Source: Glebionis coronaria (Eukaryota > Streptophyta > Magnoliopsida > Asterales > Asteraceae). From it: 64,000 nucleotides of DNA. Of this stretch, positions 12,601 through 23,956 are shown piece by piece. The notes beneath the pieces were generated by a model. That model was not told where the DNA came from. It searched no databases and was given only the letters and a program-made list of their open reading frames with translations. Every line of letters starts with the position of its first letter. Positions within the stretch are counted from its first letter, which is position 1. The translations under genes were made by a program, and so were the position numbers. Location: NCBI GenBank assembly GCA_025667525.1, contig CM046882.1, forward strand, positions 521,012,618-521,076,617, written 5' to 3'.

Positions 12601-14169
12601 TTGTATATAATTCATTGTTTTTGTTAGTATTTGACCTCTGTTATTGCAGAGATTGGATTGTATATCAGAGTGGCTACCAAGAACTTGAAGTCAGAAGGTA
12701 TGATGAGAGCTATGGAGTGAATTTACTTAACAAGGTATGTACCTGTAGGATGTGGGAGTTGAGTGGGGTTCCATGTGTGCATGTTGTAGCTGCAATCTTG
12801 CATGAAGGAACTGAAATAGATCTAGGAGTAAGCCACTGGTATAGTCAAGAGTTTTGGTATAATGCTTATCAATTCTCCATTAGACCCGTACCTGGGTCTA
12901 ACATGTGGAGAAGGACTAACGACATTCCACCCTTACCTCCACTTTTAAGAAGGATGCCTGGTAGACCACAGAAAGAGAGAATAAGAGCCCCTGATGAAAA
13001 CAATGGAAAACAAATTAGTAGGAGGGGTAGAACAATGACCTGCAAAAACTGTTGGAAACAGGGTCATAATAAGGCAACATGTCAAGAAGAACCCCAACCT
13101 AAACCTGTTGTAGAGAAGAAAAAACCAGGGAGAAAGCCTGTTGTGGTTGTTGGGCAACATGCATCTAGTAGAGGTGGTAGGGCTGGAAGAGGTCAAGGAG
13201 GTAGAATTGGGGGTTCTGGTATTAGGGGTTCTGGTATTGGGGGTTCTGGTATTGGGTTAGATGACACAGCTGAAGGTAGTGGTGGTAGGGGTGTTGGATC
13301 AGGTAGAAGAGGAGTTGGAAGAGGTGTTGGGAGAGGAGTTGGGAGAGGTGGTGGTAGGGGTGGGGGTTCTAGTATTGGGGGTTCTACTAATAGGGGTGGT
13401 TGGACTAGGAAACCATGTACAAAGGCTGGTTCAAGTAGGGGAGTCAAAACTTCTACATCAAATGGATGGTTAACTGCAGAACAGGTATACCCACTTAATT
13501 TCTTTAATTTTTATTTAATTTTGTATACATCTAATAATGCTAAACAAGAGAAAACATGTAATACAGGAATATGAATTAGAGCGTGATGAGGAGAATTTTA
13601 GAGAGTTTATGCATGAAGAATCACTGAGAGAGGCAAGGGAAAAAGCAGAACAAGAAAGGATTGATAAAGAAAGAAAGGAAGAGCAGGAGTGGGAAGATAG
13701 GCATGATTACTACAATCCAGCTGATTGGATACATGACATTGAACATTATTGTGCACACAATCACCAAAATGTTGAGATTTTATTCCCACACATGCAAGTC
13801 CCACATCCTACACAAGAATATGCTGTTAAAGGTGTTAGGGAAGATGCACCAACCATGATGGAAGCAAGAGTTGAAGCTGCTGTTGGTCAATCTGTTTTAC
13901 CACACATTCATTCACAGCCTACACAACAATCTGTTGGTCAAACTGTAACAACTGCAGATATAGAAGATGCACCAACCATGATGGAAGCAAGTGTTGAAGC
14001 TGCTGTTGAAGATCAAGTGGTGGATGGAACTGATGCTAGAGGCAACGCTCCCATGTTGGTTGATCCAAAACCTGCACCAAAAAGGAAGAGGGGTAGGCCA
14101 CCATCACATGTAGATGGAGTAAGGATTTATCACAAGAACCGTGGAGATCTGAAAGAATTTCAAAAATGA
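9683..14169 (+). pseudogene. MULE transposase, five exons, one stop and two frameshifts
   Basis: Exons by GT-AG sites and frame: 9683-9692, 10331-12040, 12117-12583, 12650-13484, 13567-14169. Order of parts: N-terminal PB1-like segment (FTVFLKWDGIFYPQPMRYVG), acidic stretch, MuDR DNA-binding region (EPILGMRYESPCQLKLA ... KCCRNYNLGSLVTYKWIA), DDE core, SWIM zinc finger (CTCRMWELSGVPCVHVVAAI, about 12740-12799), CCHC knuckle (CKNCWKQGHNKATC), a Gly-rich stretch, and an AT-hook-like KRKRGRPPS near the end. Probable catalytic acids are in GLDGCFLK, IISDSHKG and GISESFN. Lesions: TAA at 10852-10854 with the frame open on both sides; a lost base in the A-run near 11366-11372; a lost base in the G-run near 11865-11869. 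Both indels are in homopolymers, so sequencing error is possible. If real, the copy cannot make full transposase. Confidence 0.9.
9769..10299 (+). repeat. four tandem ~133-bp repeats in intron 1 of MULE transposase
   Basis: Each unit starts at gcataaaccctaa; starts are 9769, 9902, 10035 and 10167, and a partial fifth begins at 10300. Periods are 133, 133, 132 and 133 bp. Units share aaaccctaattttttcagaa and a pyrimidine-rich AG that resembles a splice acceptor. The array fills most of the 638-bp intron between the tiny first exon (10 coding bases) and exon 2. Confidence 0.92.
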
Positions 14170-14534
14170 AGTTGAACAAACCATTTGTGTTTGACAAGAA
14201 TGGTACTGGAAGTACTCCATATAAATCCTTTGATGTTTCTCCTTAACTTTCTAAACATTAATGTCTGTAATGAACTTTTAGGAACTTATAAGTGCTTAGC
14301 TTCTGGTAATGGGTCAAAAGGGTAGTCAAGTGAATCTGGGTATTGCAAGGTTTATGGGACTTGCAAATTTTGTTGTAATCTTTTTGTCTTGAACTATGTA
14401 TTTGACTGCCATGATATATGGAAAAGCAGCACTTAAATATGTTTAGATTCCTTTTGTGTGTTGTTTAATCATACTTGATAAAAGCTCCAAAATCTTGCAG
14501 AAAACAAGACAAGATTGTGAGTTTGTTTATTGAA

Positions 14535-14660
14535 CTTGTGCACAATGTCTCATACAACTTGTGGCAGACAACCAAACTTGTGCACAATGTCTCATACCAC
14601 ATGTGGCAGACAACCAAATTTGTGCACAATGTCTCATAACACTTGTTGCAGACAACCAAT
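14535..14660. repeat. three tandem 42-bp repeats in MULE, between the two genes
   Basis: Starts are 14535, 14577 and 14619, each beginning (c/t)ttgtgcacaatgtctcata. Just downstream, gctgatacatacttaaac recurs three times (14711, 14761, 14828) in a looser array. The stretch 14170-14863 between the convergent genes otherwise holds no supported gene and probably contains both 3' UTRs. An 88-residue open frame on the minus strand is only a translation of these repeats. Confidence 0.9.
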
Positions 14661-14863
14661 GAATAAATAGGGCAACAAACAGAACATTGAAGGCATGAAT
14701 AATGGTTCAAAGCTGATACATACTTAAACAAAACATTCAGTACACAAAACCTAGTTCAAAGCTGATACATACTTAAACCCTGCACATTCAGAACACAAAA
14801 CCTACTCCAAAGTTCATCATCAAGGGCTGATACATACTTAAACAACACAAATCCTACTAATAT

Positions 14864-15349
14864 CTAATTCATAACATATAAAAACAACAATAAGGCCACC
14901 ATGATCAAAGTTGTCTTCTTCCAAAACCTTGCATTCTTCTTACTCTTGATCAACTCATCTTGCACCACAACCAATTGTTCAAGGCTTCTTATCTCAGCAT
15001 CAACTTCCTGTCTCTGTTGAGGATTCAGCTGGAAATGCATCTGATACAAAAGCCCTTTGTACCAAGTATTATCCAATTCAGTGTCATACCAATAGAACTC
15101 ATTACACTTTCTCACACCACTTTTATGCAAGTTAGGTGTCATCCAATTCATTGTCATATATTATCATTCAATTAAAATTAATGCGTAATAAAATTAAATT
15201 AGGTGTCGTTAAATCAAACTTACGTATCTGTTGGGGCAAACTAAGAATCTTCTAGCAGGATTGGCGGGTTTCCATGAAGTGTACTCCATCAATGAAAGAT
15301 TGCACGTACATTCAGAAGGGACGTTTTGTTCGTAATGCCAATTTGCCAT
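14864..15349 (-). CDS. GRF-type zinc-finger protein with C-terminal membrane segment, carried by the MULE
   Basis: Two exons: 15349-15224 (42 codons from ATG, donor GTAAGT) and 15106-14864 (80 codons plus TAG), joined in phase 0, giving 122 residues. Residues 11-50 fit a GRF zinc finger: Cys14 and Cys16 (ECTCN), the NPARRF block at 30-35, then Cys38 and Cys43, followed by EFYWYD. The middle (about 70-100) is a charged helix likely to form a coiled coil, and the last 20 residues are hydrophobic (TLIMVALLLFLYVM), a likely tail anchor. GRF fingers bind nucleic acid in proteins such as topoisomerase III and APE2; plant genomes also hold many short GRF-plus-coiled-coil proteins like this one. It is convergent to the transposase and has no visible lesion. 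The exon-2 acceptor was chosen because it alone joins Cys43 in frame. A role in transposition is only a hypothesis. Confidence 0.8.
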
Positions 15350-15654
15350 TTTTTAGTTTTGATAGAAAAGAAAATAGGGTTTATTTTTAGATCTCCAGAA
15401 ATTAGGGTTTATGTTTAGATCTCCATTTTTGATTTTGGATGGAAAACAATAAAGTGAAGGTCAAAGGGGACGGTGGGTAGTTAGGTTTAGTTATGTGGGT
15501 TTGGATCTTGGATATTGGATCGGGTCGTATGGAATAAATGATTTCTCTTACCATCCACGTAGATATATAAACTGAATTTATAATTTTTTTTTTAATTTAT
15601 TAAATGACGTGTAAATGTTCCCGGTCATAGTGGTAATATTATTACAAAACAAAC

Positions 15655-15744
15655 AAGTAGAAGGGTAAAGTCACGAGATAAAATAGTAAGTGTTTAAAGT
15701 CGGCACAAAACAATAAGTATGATGGTATTTTATGGCTTTTAACC
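15655..15744 (-). repeat. right terminal inverted repeat of MULE
   Basis: The inverse complement begins ggttaaaagccataaaatac and follows the left repeat for 90 bases. The duplicated gtaaattaa starts at the next base, 15745. Confidence 0.95.
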
Positions 15745-15771
15745 GTAAATTAAAATGTTCGTCCTTGTGGT

Positions 15772-16560
15772 TGTTGAGAAAAGTGACATCGAACTGAAGC
15801 AAAACCCATGACTAAAATATGAAATGTAATAAAAAAAAATGACACATGGATTTAACGTGAAAAACTCTATACGGTAAAAAACACGGACAAGAAAAGATAC
15901 TTTACTATGTAGAAATTAAGAGTTACACATTCTCTTTAATTATAAGGATAAACATAATTATATCTTGTACATAGAAGATACTAAACCAACTCTTTATACT
16001 TGTCACACACCAGAACTAGAAATATAGAAGATAATGAGATGGGATGAAGAAATAAGGGAGTGAAGCCTTTCTTTTATATGCAACCCTGTACACAGTTGAC
16101 CTCATGCATGACAAATGTTATAACCAAGTTGTATGCAACTTGTAAAAATTCCCATGTGATACATTGTATCTTCATTTTATCAATCTTCCACTTTAAGATT
16201 CGATTGAAACCCAATCAATCTTCACACCATTATCTTTCTTTGCACTTCCATGTTGCTTACGATTCTGCTAGGCCGCATGAGGATCGTAACGATATAAACT
16301 TGTCTTTGAATGAAATATCAGATTCCTTGCAATATACAAGGCTCCCTGATCATCACAAAATAGAATAATTATCTCTTGTTTGTGCCTGAGCTCTTTCAAC
16401 AACATCTTCAACCATATTGCTTCTTTGCTGGCTTGAGCAGCTCCAATATATTATGTGTCTGTTGTTGACATAGGCATATCAGTTTTGAAACCCAACTTAC
16501 TATCTCCCTAGAAAGTGTAAACACATACCCGGTGACTGATTACTCCCGTCAATATCACTT
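15772..16560 (-). mobile_element. copia 3'-end remnant: decayed RNase H, polypurine tract and LTR
   Basis: On the minus strand, 16560-16290 translates in pieces as copia RNase H: TGYVFTLSRE and VSWVSKL, then in another frame AAQASKEAIWLKMLLKEL and ILFCDDQGALYIARN. Frameshifts and a stop break it. A purine tract, AAGTGGAAGAT (about 16194-16183), precedes an LTR-like block at 16182-15772 (411 bp) that starts TGATAAAATG and ends CTCAACA and contains TATAAAAG near 16075. The LTR end lies 18 bases outside the MULE target duplication. The 5' part of the element is missing. Confidence 0.7.
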
Positions 16561-16578
16561 GTCAAGATCACCTGTGTA

Positions 16579-16862
16579 CAAGGGTAAGTATTTGGCCTGG
16601 CCCGGACCGGACCGACCAAGACCGGACCAGACCGAGGACCGAAATGGTCTAAAATCTCGGACTGAAATGGTTCGGTTCGGTCCGGGTCGGTCTTCGGAAC
16701 GGTCCGGTCCTATTAGACATAATCGATGGGGTTTTGATAGGAACGAACCGGACTGAAGACTGAATTAGTCTAAAACCATGGACCGAGGACCGGATCAAAA
16801 TTGTCCGCTCCGATCCAATTTTTCGGTCCGATCCAGGTCACCGATCCAAATGCTCAGCTCTA
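16579..16862. mobile_element. hAT-like MITE, 284 bp, with perfect 8-bp target duplication
   Basis: Perfect direct repeats cctgtgta lie at 16571-16578 and 16863-16870. The ends are imperfect inverted repeats of about 17 bp (caagggtaagtatttgg against tagagctgagcatttgg). The interior is filled with alternating ccggacc/ggtccgg words. It lies inside the copia remnant, next to the RNase H piece. A related element is at 37166-37401. Confidence 0.8.
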
Positions 16863-16870
16863 CCTGTGTA

Positions 16871-18139
16871 ATCTGAATCAACATAACATTTTGACAATAA
16901 ACATAATGAATACTATTCGAGGTGTTTACTTTCCACTTAGTGGGTCTAAACCTTTTATCTTCTTAATTAAAAAAGCTATTAAAGCTAAGAGCATCCACTA
17001 TAAGAGGTATAAACATAAGTCTAACAAACTTGAAAAGGTTTATATTTTATATTAGTCATATTGGAATTTCATTTTATACCTATGTGGTATGAAGAGGTCC
17101 TTAATCTTAGACCTCTTTATAATTTAATGCAAGTGTTTTATGAAACAACTATAAAACTTTAAAACATTTATATCATAATGAAGATTAGTTTATTAATCCA
17201 AAAAGTTCAAAAAATTATAATGTGGCATAAAAAATTTAATTTAAAAAGGCTTATAGTATTTTACCATAGTAAAGGCTCTAACATCTCTATTATAAAAAAA
17301 CTAATTAAAAGGTTAAGTTAAATAATACTCCCCGGATATAGATAAACTCTAACCTTAAAATTACCTTTACCAAATTCTAAAATACAACCAGTTAAAAAAT
17401 ATATAAATACTGTACAAGTCATATCGATCAAAAGTATTGTGTGACACGTGCGGGCAGTATTGGAGCTTAGTCGACCAACTTCAAACTGAGCACAACTTCG
17501 TTTCCACCGGATCAAGGAAGGAGGTAACACCCACTCTCAACTGCTTATTTATTTATTTATTTGACCTGTTTGTTTTTCTTAGGCTTATTACCGATAAGCT
17601 AGGGATAATTGCTACTTTTAGGTAGATATATATTTTTACTTGCAATATAATAAGCTCGTTATTAAGTAACTAGTTAATGCCCCCAAACCCGAATGCAATG
17701 TACTACTTGGATACCCTTTAAGTAGTTTCCAGTAAGGTTTGGGTTTGATCCCAAGACCAAATTCCGGTGTGAGAGTGAGTATAGGTGTGAGGCAGGGCAA
17801 GTAAAAACTAATTTGGTCAGAACTCAAAGTTACCACACCTGTATCGGTATTGTTCTTGAAGTTATTGGTCAAAGTTGTTTGGTTAACGCTGTGTTTTGTA
17901 TGTATTAGCGTGTTCGCGTTTTTCTGTCTATGTATTAGCGTGTTCCCGTTTTTCTGTAATACGGGTCAAAATTATTTAGTGTTGATGTTCTTAGATAGGT
18001 TAGTTGGCTTTGGGCCAACTAACGTATCTAACAGATGTTGGAACACCTTTTGACAACTGTGGTTTTACTGCACCTAGTACAATCTTGTTTGGTATGCGGT
18101 TATGAGTGTCTGTACTAATCTATTGCTAAACTACTAGCA
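16871..18139. other. intergenic; possible MITE and a short tandem repeat
   Basis: No supported gene. 16988-17278 starts agagcatccactat and ends with inverted similarity atagtaaaggctct, so it may be another MITE, but no target duplication was found. 17899-17958 is two copies of a 30-bp unit with tgtattagcgtgttc. A stretch at 17460-17520 followed by ggaggtaac could be an untranslated first exon of the L18a-like gene; this is a guess. Confidence 0.35.
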
Positions 18140-18461
18140 TCAACGTACGAAGCACATTGAGATTGATATACATTTTGTTCGGGATTTGGTGGCTGCTGGC
18201 CAGGTTCGCGTTCTTCATGTTCCTTCGCGATATCAGTATGCGGATATTTTCACTAAAGGATTGCCTTCGGCATTGTTTGAGGAGTTTTGTTCCAGTTTGA
18301 GTGTTCGGTGTCCTCCCGCTCCAACTGCCGGGAGTGTTAGCCCGTATTATTAGTTGTACATATGTAATGGGCTCAGGCCCAGTTCTAGAATAATCTTTGT
18401 TATCCTTCGTAAGGAGCGTATTATTGTTTAATGAAAGCATCGAATCATTACCCTACTTACA
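18140..18461 (+). mobile_element. copia (Ale-like) RNase H tail plus short LTR fragment
   Basis: Frame 18142-18334 encodes the end of copia RNase H: RTKHIEIDIHFVRDLVAAG, HVPSRYQYADIFTKG and SLSVRCPPAPTAG. It is followed by the LTR start TGTTAGCC at 18335. The LTR-like block ends ttaca at 18461 (127 bp, unusually short, possibly truncated). No stop interrupts this short piece, so it is younger than the remnant at 15772. The rest of the element is absent. Confidence 0.75.
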
Positions 18462-18797
18462 GGTTAGGATCCTTAATGGCATAGAGGGTCCTATTTAAAA
18501 TCATTTTCATTTGTTTGTGAAATTGTTGCTTTAAAGAAACATGAATATACATAATGGCCCATTAAAATTTTGTTACCAAACTTTTTCGTGTTTGTCTGTT
18601 ACGTTGGATTGAATTATTGCTATTTTTCTGTTGCCATAACAGGTCTTTCTCTGTAAAAGGATCTCAAGACATAAACTTGCACACTAAAGTAATCATTCTT
18701 AAACTTTATCAAATAATTGTATGGTTAAAATACCGAGGGCATATTACTTGTAAAATTTATTACTTCGGTTAACAATTTGTTCTACTGGTGTATGCAG

Positions 18798-20543
18798 TGA
18801 TTTCGTCAGGCTTAAACCAACATAAAAGTGGAAATTACAGACTACTCGGAGATGTAGAGGATGGCCGGCTTGGATATTTTGACCAACCCCTCCCTTGTTG
18901 TGGCTTTGGAATAGGATGGTCATGGTAAGTCTATTACTGATGTTGAACTTGTGTCAATTTTACTGTATATGCGTTCCATGCTAGCTTATACTTTCATAAC
19001 GGTAATTCTAAATGTTGGTGAATGTCTTTTGCAGTATGTTGTTTGGGTTCGTGTTCCCCTTGCTGTGGTATTATGCAACAATCTTGTACTTCAGGAACTA
19101 CTATCAGAAGGATCCAAGGGAACGAACAGGACTTGCTGCCTGCGCAATAGCTGTATGTATCTGAAAAACCAATCTACGCGTGTCCTCTTTGAAATTTCTC
19201 ACGTCACTTTCTGTTTTCAAATTACTACTTAGGGGGGTGTTTGGGGAAAGCTTATTTGAGCAGCCCAGCTTATTGTGTTTCCAAAATGCTATGAGCTGCT
19301 TCTAGTGTTTGGATTGGAAGAGCTTATCAGCTTATATAGAGGTTTTTAAAAAGGGGAAAAAGTGTGTTTTTAAATGTATAAGCCTTCAAACATAAGTTGT
19401 TAAGCTTACCCATACACTCCCTTAAAACAACTACTCTGTTTTAAACTCAAAATCTCACCCATCATACTATTTTAGTTAAAGTTATTGGCTGTTAAAGAAG
19501 CATGTTTGATTTTTAGGGAAGGGTCAACACTTTCTGGCCATAATATGCGGATATTCTGTCTAGTTCCTATTGATATTTCAGTAGGTAGGTAGTCGTAGTT
19601 CAACTATTCTGTGCCACAAATAAATAAATAAAATTTTGCATGATGATGATGGATGATCTAGTGCTGTGTTGGATGCTTATTTTATTAGAAAAACACGGAT
19701 ACATTAATAAACCTGAGGATGAGAGTTGGTCTTGTGTTTTAGAAGATACAAGTATACATTAGTAATATTAGTAATCAACAATAGTCTGATCGTCACAGAT
19801 TGGGTAAGGAAACAGAATGACTTGAGTTTGAGTATAAAATTAACACACCCGCACCCTTAATTGCCATGCATTAGATGATTGGCATTACCTTGTCTCATTA
19901 ACATACTAATTACGTGCAAGCATATGCAATTTGTTGGTAAGCTGATTCTTAGAAGCATGGAAAGTTCTCATTTATGACATTAAACATATAGAAAGGAACA
20001 TGACAAACACTAGTTCATACCCATGAAACCATGATAAGATAATCATTATAGAACCATATGCCTTTGGCCTAGCCGTACCAAGGTAGTCCACACATTAAGA
20101 GCGTGTGTGTCCGAGGAACAAATGTGTGCAAGTATCTGCCTCTAGAATATAAAAATTTACAGAAATATAAGTCAAAATAGAATTGATTCAAATGGTTAGT
20201 TTTGGGGAACATTGCCGTTTTTAGGTTATTATCATCTTTCATTTTAGCTTGGTTTGTTATATCCTATTCTTGTCTTCCAAAGTTTAGGAGAATAGGTTCC
20301 TTACCCTTGTACATTTTTACGAGAGTTTGGTCCTATCATATTTTACTTTCTATGTCGAGCCAATTTGAAACCAATGCTGTAGAATGTAGGATGTCTTGAT
20401 GGATCGCCTGTATTTTTCTCTCTACAAATTACAATTATAGTTTACTAGGTAGTAATCAACTAACCCAAGTCTGGTTTTGACTTTTGCAGGCCCTGATATT
20501 TACAGTTGCAGTGCTTATTGCATTACTCATCATTTTCATCTGA
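18798..20543 (+). CDS. 60S ribosomal protein L18a-like membrane protein, 3' exons
   Basis: Three exons join in frame: 18798-18924, 19035-19152 and 20490-20543 (TGA), encoding 98 residues with clean GT-AG sites. The protein has the family block LLGDVEDGRLGYFDQPLPCC and GFGIGW, then a hydrophobic segment, the loop NYYQKDPRERTGLAACAIAA, and a final membrane span (LIFTVAVLIALLIIFI). This is the plant RPL18a-like family: small predicted two-span membrane proteins named from a weak match, not real ribosomal proteins. The exon at 18798 has a split first codon and no in-frame ATG, so an upstream exon is missing from this model. Intron 3 (19153-20489) holds a Tourist-like MITE. A copia fragment lies 340 bp upstream, probably inside the first intron. 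Confidence 0.82.
19232..19421. mobile_element. Tourist-like (PIF/Harbinger) MITE in last intron of L18a-like gene
   Basis: 190 bp flanked by TTA on both sides (19229-19231 and 19422-19424). Ends are inverted repeats, ggggggtgtttggggaaagc against gggagtgtatgggtaagctt. A 3-bp TTA/TAA target is typical of PIF/Harbinger MITEs. Confidence 0.75.
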
Positions 20544-23509
20544 TTTTGCATCGAAATGTAACATCAAGGATGTTGTAAATTATGAAGGTGAGCTATCGAA
20601 TGATCGTTGTTCAAATATTAACTCACTGAAGACCATTAACCGTAGGTCAACAATGTAATCTGACGCACACACAAATCGTTTAGCATTACTGTTTTAATGG
20701 AACATTTTATATCGACGCTTTTATATATACTTGCACCTTATGTTGTATATGCCATGTCTGCAAACTTTGTGACCTGAACAGGGTGAGTCGGGTCATTAGA
20801 TACATAGTCGAAAAACCAGATGATTGATATGTCTTGGTCAGTAGTTTTCTGCATTCCTGTTTATGAGAAATTAGTAGCTGTCCTCTGATATATATAAAAG
20901 GACAAGGATAAATGAAAAAAAGGAGACCACATCATGAACACAGCCTTGTCTTTTTGTGAGTAATATGTTGATATGGAGATCAACAAGATCCCAAATTGTT
21001 CATGCACTTGAGTACTTGACTAGACTCTTAGTACATGTTACAAACCAAACTACATTTGATTTTTTGCCAAACAACCTTGAAGCACATTAACAAAATTTTG
21101 AAAGTGAACCAATTGAAAGCTTGTACTTTGAACTTAGACATCTTCCTTGCTTGTTATAAGTATAGAACTGTTATTAAGTTTTCCGGCGGCTCGACCGCTC
21201 GACAAACCTTGAATGCCATTACTGAAATGGCAACAACAAACTTGTGCAGAATCTTTTTTCATAGATCATTCGTGTTTTGCATATTGCACCTTTTACAACC
21301 AGGGTAGTAGTACCGAGTGTGTTCCGGATCTTAAGGTTGCAGGTACAAACATTCCACTTGAATGTCATTGCACGACTCGACCCACTAACCGCTAACATTT
21401 GCAGTTTAAAAAAAAAAAGAAAAAAGAAAAGAAAAAGTCAGTGTAAAGTGTTGCACTTTTTCATATTTCACAAAGTTTTAGGAATTTCTATCGAGTCTCT
21501 TTATCAATCAAATATCATCTTTATCCACTAAAGTTAAAATAAAGAAAAGTTGGTCGCATCAATGTGTAGGCCGACCTTCACAAAAACTTCGTCACCCCCA
21601 ACTTAATCTCTCTCATGACTTACAAAAGACTTTTTTCACACTAACGCGACATACACCCAAAAAAAATATAACCCACATATATACATAGAAAAGTAGTACG
21701 AGTAAGCTAAAATTTCTATTCATCGAGATATTCAAACTTAACTTTAGGTTGTTTTAACTTTTAAGCCGAACTTCAGCAAGCTAAAAATATCTTTACACGG
21801 GCTTGAGTTGCATATCGGAGATTTTTAAGTTCGAGCCTAATCCGAGCTTTAACCTTTATTACTATTATTAGTATTTATTTGTGTAAAAATCGAAATACAT
21901 CAATGAAAGACTCAAAAAAAAAAATTAAAAAAAATTAATTACTTCAAAATGTATTATATTTGTCATTTTTTTATTATGTGTATTGAATTTTTTTTATTTT
22001 GAGTATTAAACTTTCAAATTTTGACATTTGTATGTATTTGTGAACATCTTTATTTTTTTTAAAATTTGAAAGATAAAATGGTCGTTTTACATAACAAAAT
22101 AATGACAAAAATACACAAAAGTTTAATAGGCACAATAACAAAAAAAATTGATTTTGGAAGTACGAAATGAAAATTTAAATAGACTTAATGTACTTACATA
22201 TATTATCTTTTTTTTTTCCTACATCTCTATTTATATTTATATATCTATAATGTCACAAAATATGGTCACAAAAAAACATTATATACCTGGATAAATATCA
22301 TATATTTTTTTGTCATTTGTGAAGAAATTAACTAGAAGCTGTATAGAATTAGATGGAATGTGTGTTGTGTTGTAATTGAAAACAACTAGAGTGAAAGAAA
22401 CGTTTAGTTGTTTTTATATGACTCAAGAATCACGATACGCGCTCATCGATCTGTCAATTTGCTAACAAACCTATCATCCAGTCTCTACACGCTACATAAA
22501 AAAATTTCTCATTATAGTCAACAATTCGATACCAAATTCCATGCATTTTTTATTTGTTACAACGCCATGTGCATGTATATAGTTCTCATTCACATGGCTC
22601 TAAATCAATAATATTATTTCTAGTTCTATAACTGTAAGTTTTCTAGAGACACAATGTTAATTAGGTCAAAAAGATGACATTTAAAAAAAAATCAAAAACC
22701 TTTAACAAAGTTTAGTTTAAGTGTGGCGAACTTATGGGTTTTCTGTGAACGGAAAACTTGTATGTTCGCCTCTGGTTTGGTTGTTTGTTTAGCTTTTGAT
22801 ATGTACATGTTCTTTAGGAAAGAAAGTTGCGTGAGATAAATTGATGATTAAATCACGAGAATCTTTATACAAAAATGTAAGATACTTTTACATGGTTTGA
22901 TTGTATGAAACTCTGTCTTTATTACTTTATAGGGTAATATGTGTAGCATCATTACGTTAGTGATAAAAGTGTGAATGCGATGTACTTCTGGAAGATTTTT
23001 CTAATAACAACTGGAAGAGTTTTCTTAATCATGTTTATTTGAAAATATTACAGTACTATTTTCCATTATTCATATACTCGTGATTCCAAATGGGGGGAGA
23101 GGTTATTGATATTTTTCTTATACATGTATTTTTGTTTTTGTTTTTTTTTTTTTTTTTATAATTTTATATTTGTTACAAAATAAAGTTTGAATTTTTTTTA
23201 CGTATTCAACAGATAAAAAATACGAAACAATAAACTGAGAACAAATACAAATAAATGGTACTTTTTTTTTTACTTTTATGATGAACCAAAAGAAGTACTA
23301 ATAGTAGTACCTTCCAAAACACCATTAAATGACACGAGCATTATATTGCATCTCGTGTTAAGCCATTACCACCATATCAAGTGATCAAGGAAAACGCTAA
23401 ATGATGGCAATAGACCAGTGGCGGAGCTACAAGCTTTATCTTTGGAGGGCCAACATGTAAACAAATTTATTTTATGAGTACTAAACTAGTAAATTCTTAT
23501 ACAATATAC
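20544..23509. other. intergenic, AT-rich; 3' UTR of L18a-like gene then no gene seen
   Basis: The first few hundred bases are probably the 3' UTR of the upstream gene. The rest is AT-rich with long A and T runs (21400-21440, 21915-21945, 23135-23160, 23260-23275). Open frames of 60-90 codons here lack recognisable motifs or splice partners, so none is called. Confidence 0.5.
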
Positions 23510-23932
23510 CAATGTTTTCAGACCCGGGTCGACCCGGCCGGGTCAACCGGTTGAACCGGTTCCGGTTGAAAAAACGGGTCATATTGACCCGGGTTTCATA
23601 TTTTCGAAACCCGGCTTGACCCGGCGGGTTTGGGGTGACCGGGTCAACCCAATTCTCAAGACCCGATTGGGTTTCGAATTTTTCGGGTTTTTTTAATTTT
23701 TTTATTTTATTTTACGTATTTGCGACGAAATTTTATTTTTACATATTATTTTGGTTGGTAAACAATTTATATTTTTAATATACGTAAGTTTTTGTAGTTT
23801 TTATAAGTATAATTTTGTTAATTATTAAAAATATAAAAAAAATTATTTTTTTTAGAAAACCGGGTTAACCCGGGTTGACCCGGACCCGGCGACTCGACCG
23901 GGTCAATCTAAGACCCGGGTTTTAAAACATTG
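23510..23932. mobile_element. hAT-like MITE, 423 bp, with cccgggt-rich ends
   Basis: Ends caatgttttcagacccgggt and (inverted) caatgttttaaaacccgggt form strong inverted repeats. Flanking 8-mers caatatac (23502-23509) and caatataa (23933-23940) match at seven of eight. Both arms are dense in gggtc/gaccc words; the middle (23690-23850) is AT-rich. Confidence 0.8.
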
Positions 23933-23956
23933 CAATATAAAACTAAGTATATTATA

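Larger units (their letters stand above)
9338..15744 (+). mobile_element. complete Mutator-like DNA transposon (MULE), 6407 bp
   Basis: Terminal inverted repeats of 90 bp (9338-9427 and 15655-15744) match at 87 of 90 positions by eye. A perfect 9-bp duplication, gtaaattaa, flanks the element at 9329-9337 and 15745-15753; 9-bp duplications are a Mutator hallmark. Inside are a MULE transposase gene on the plus strand (9683-14169) and a convergent GRF zinc-finger gene on the minus strand (15349-14864). Near-identical TIRs and a clean duplication suggest a fairly recent insertion, although the transposase already carries three lesions. Confidence 0.96.

Noticed and set aside
13193..13447. 84-codon proline-rich frame on the minus strand
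   Set aside because: It is the shadow of the Gly-rich stretch of the MULE transposase.
14465..14731. 88-codon Cys-rich frame on the minus strand
   Set aside because: It translates the 42-bp tandem repeats; the 42-base period is a multiple of three, which keeps it open by chance.
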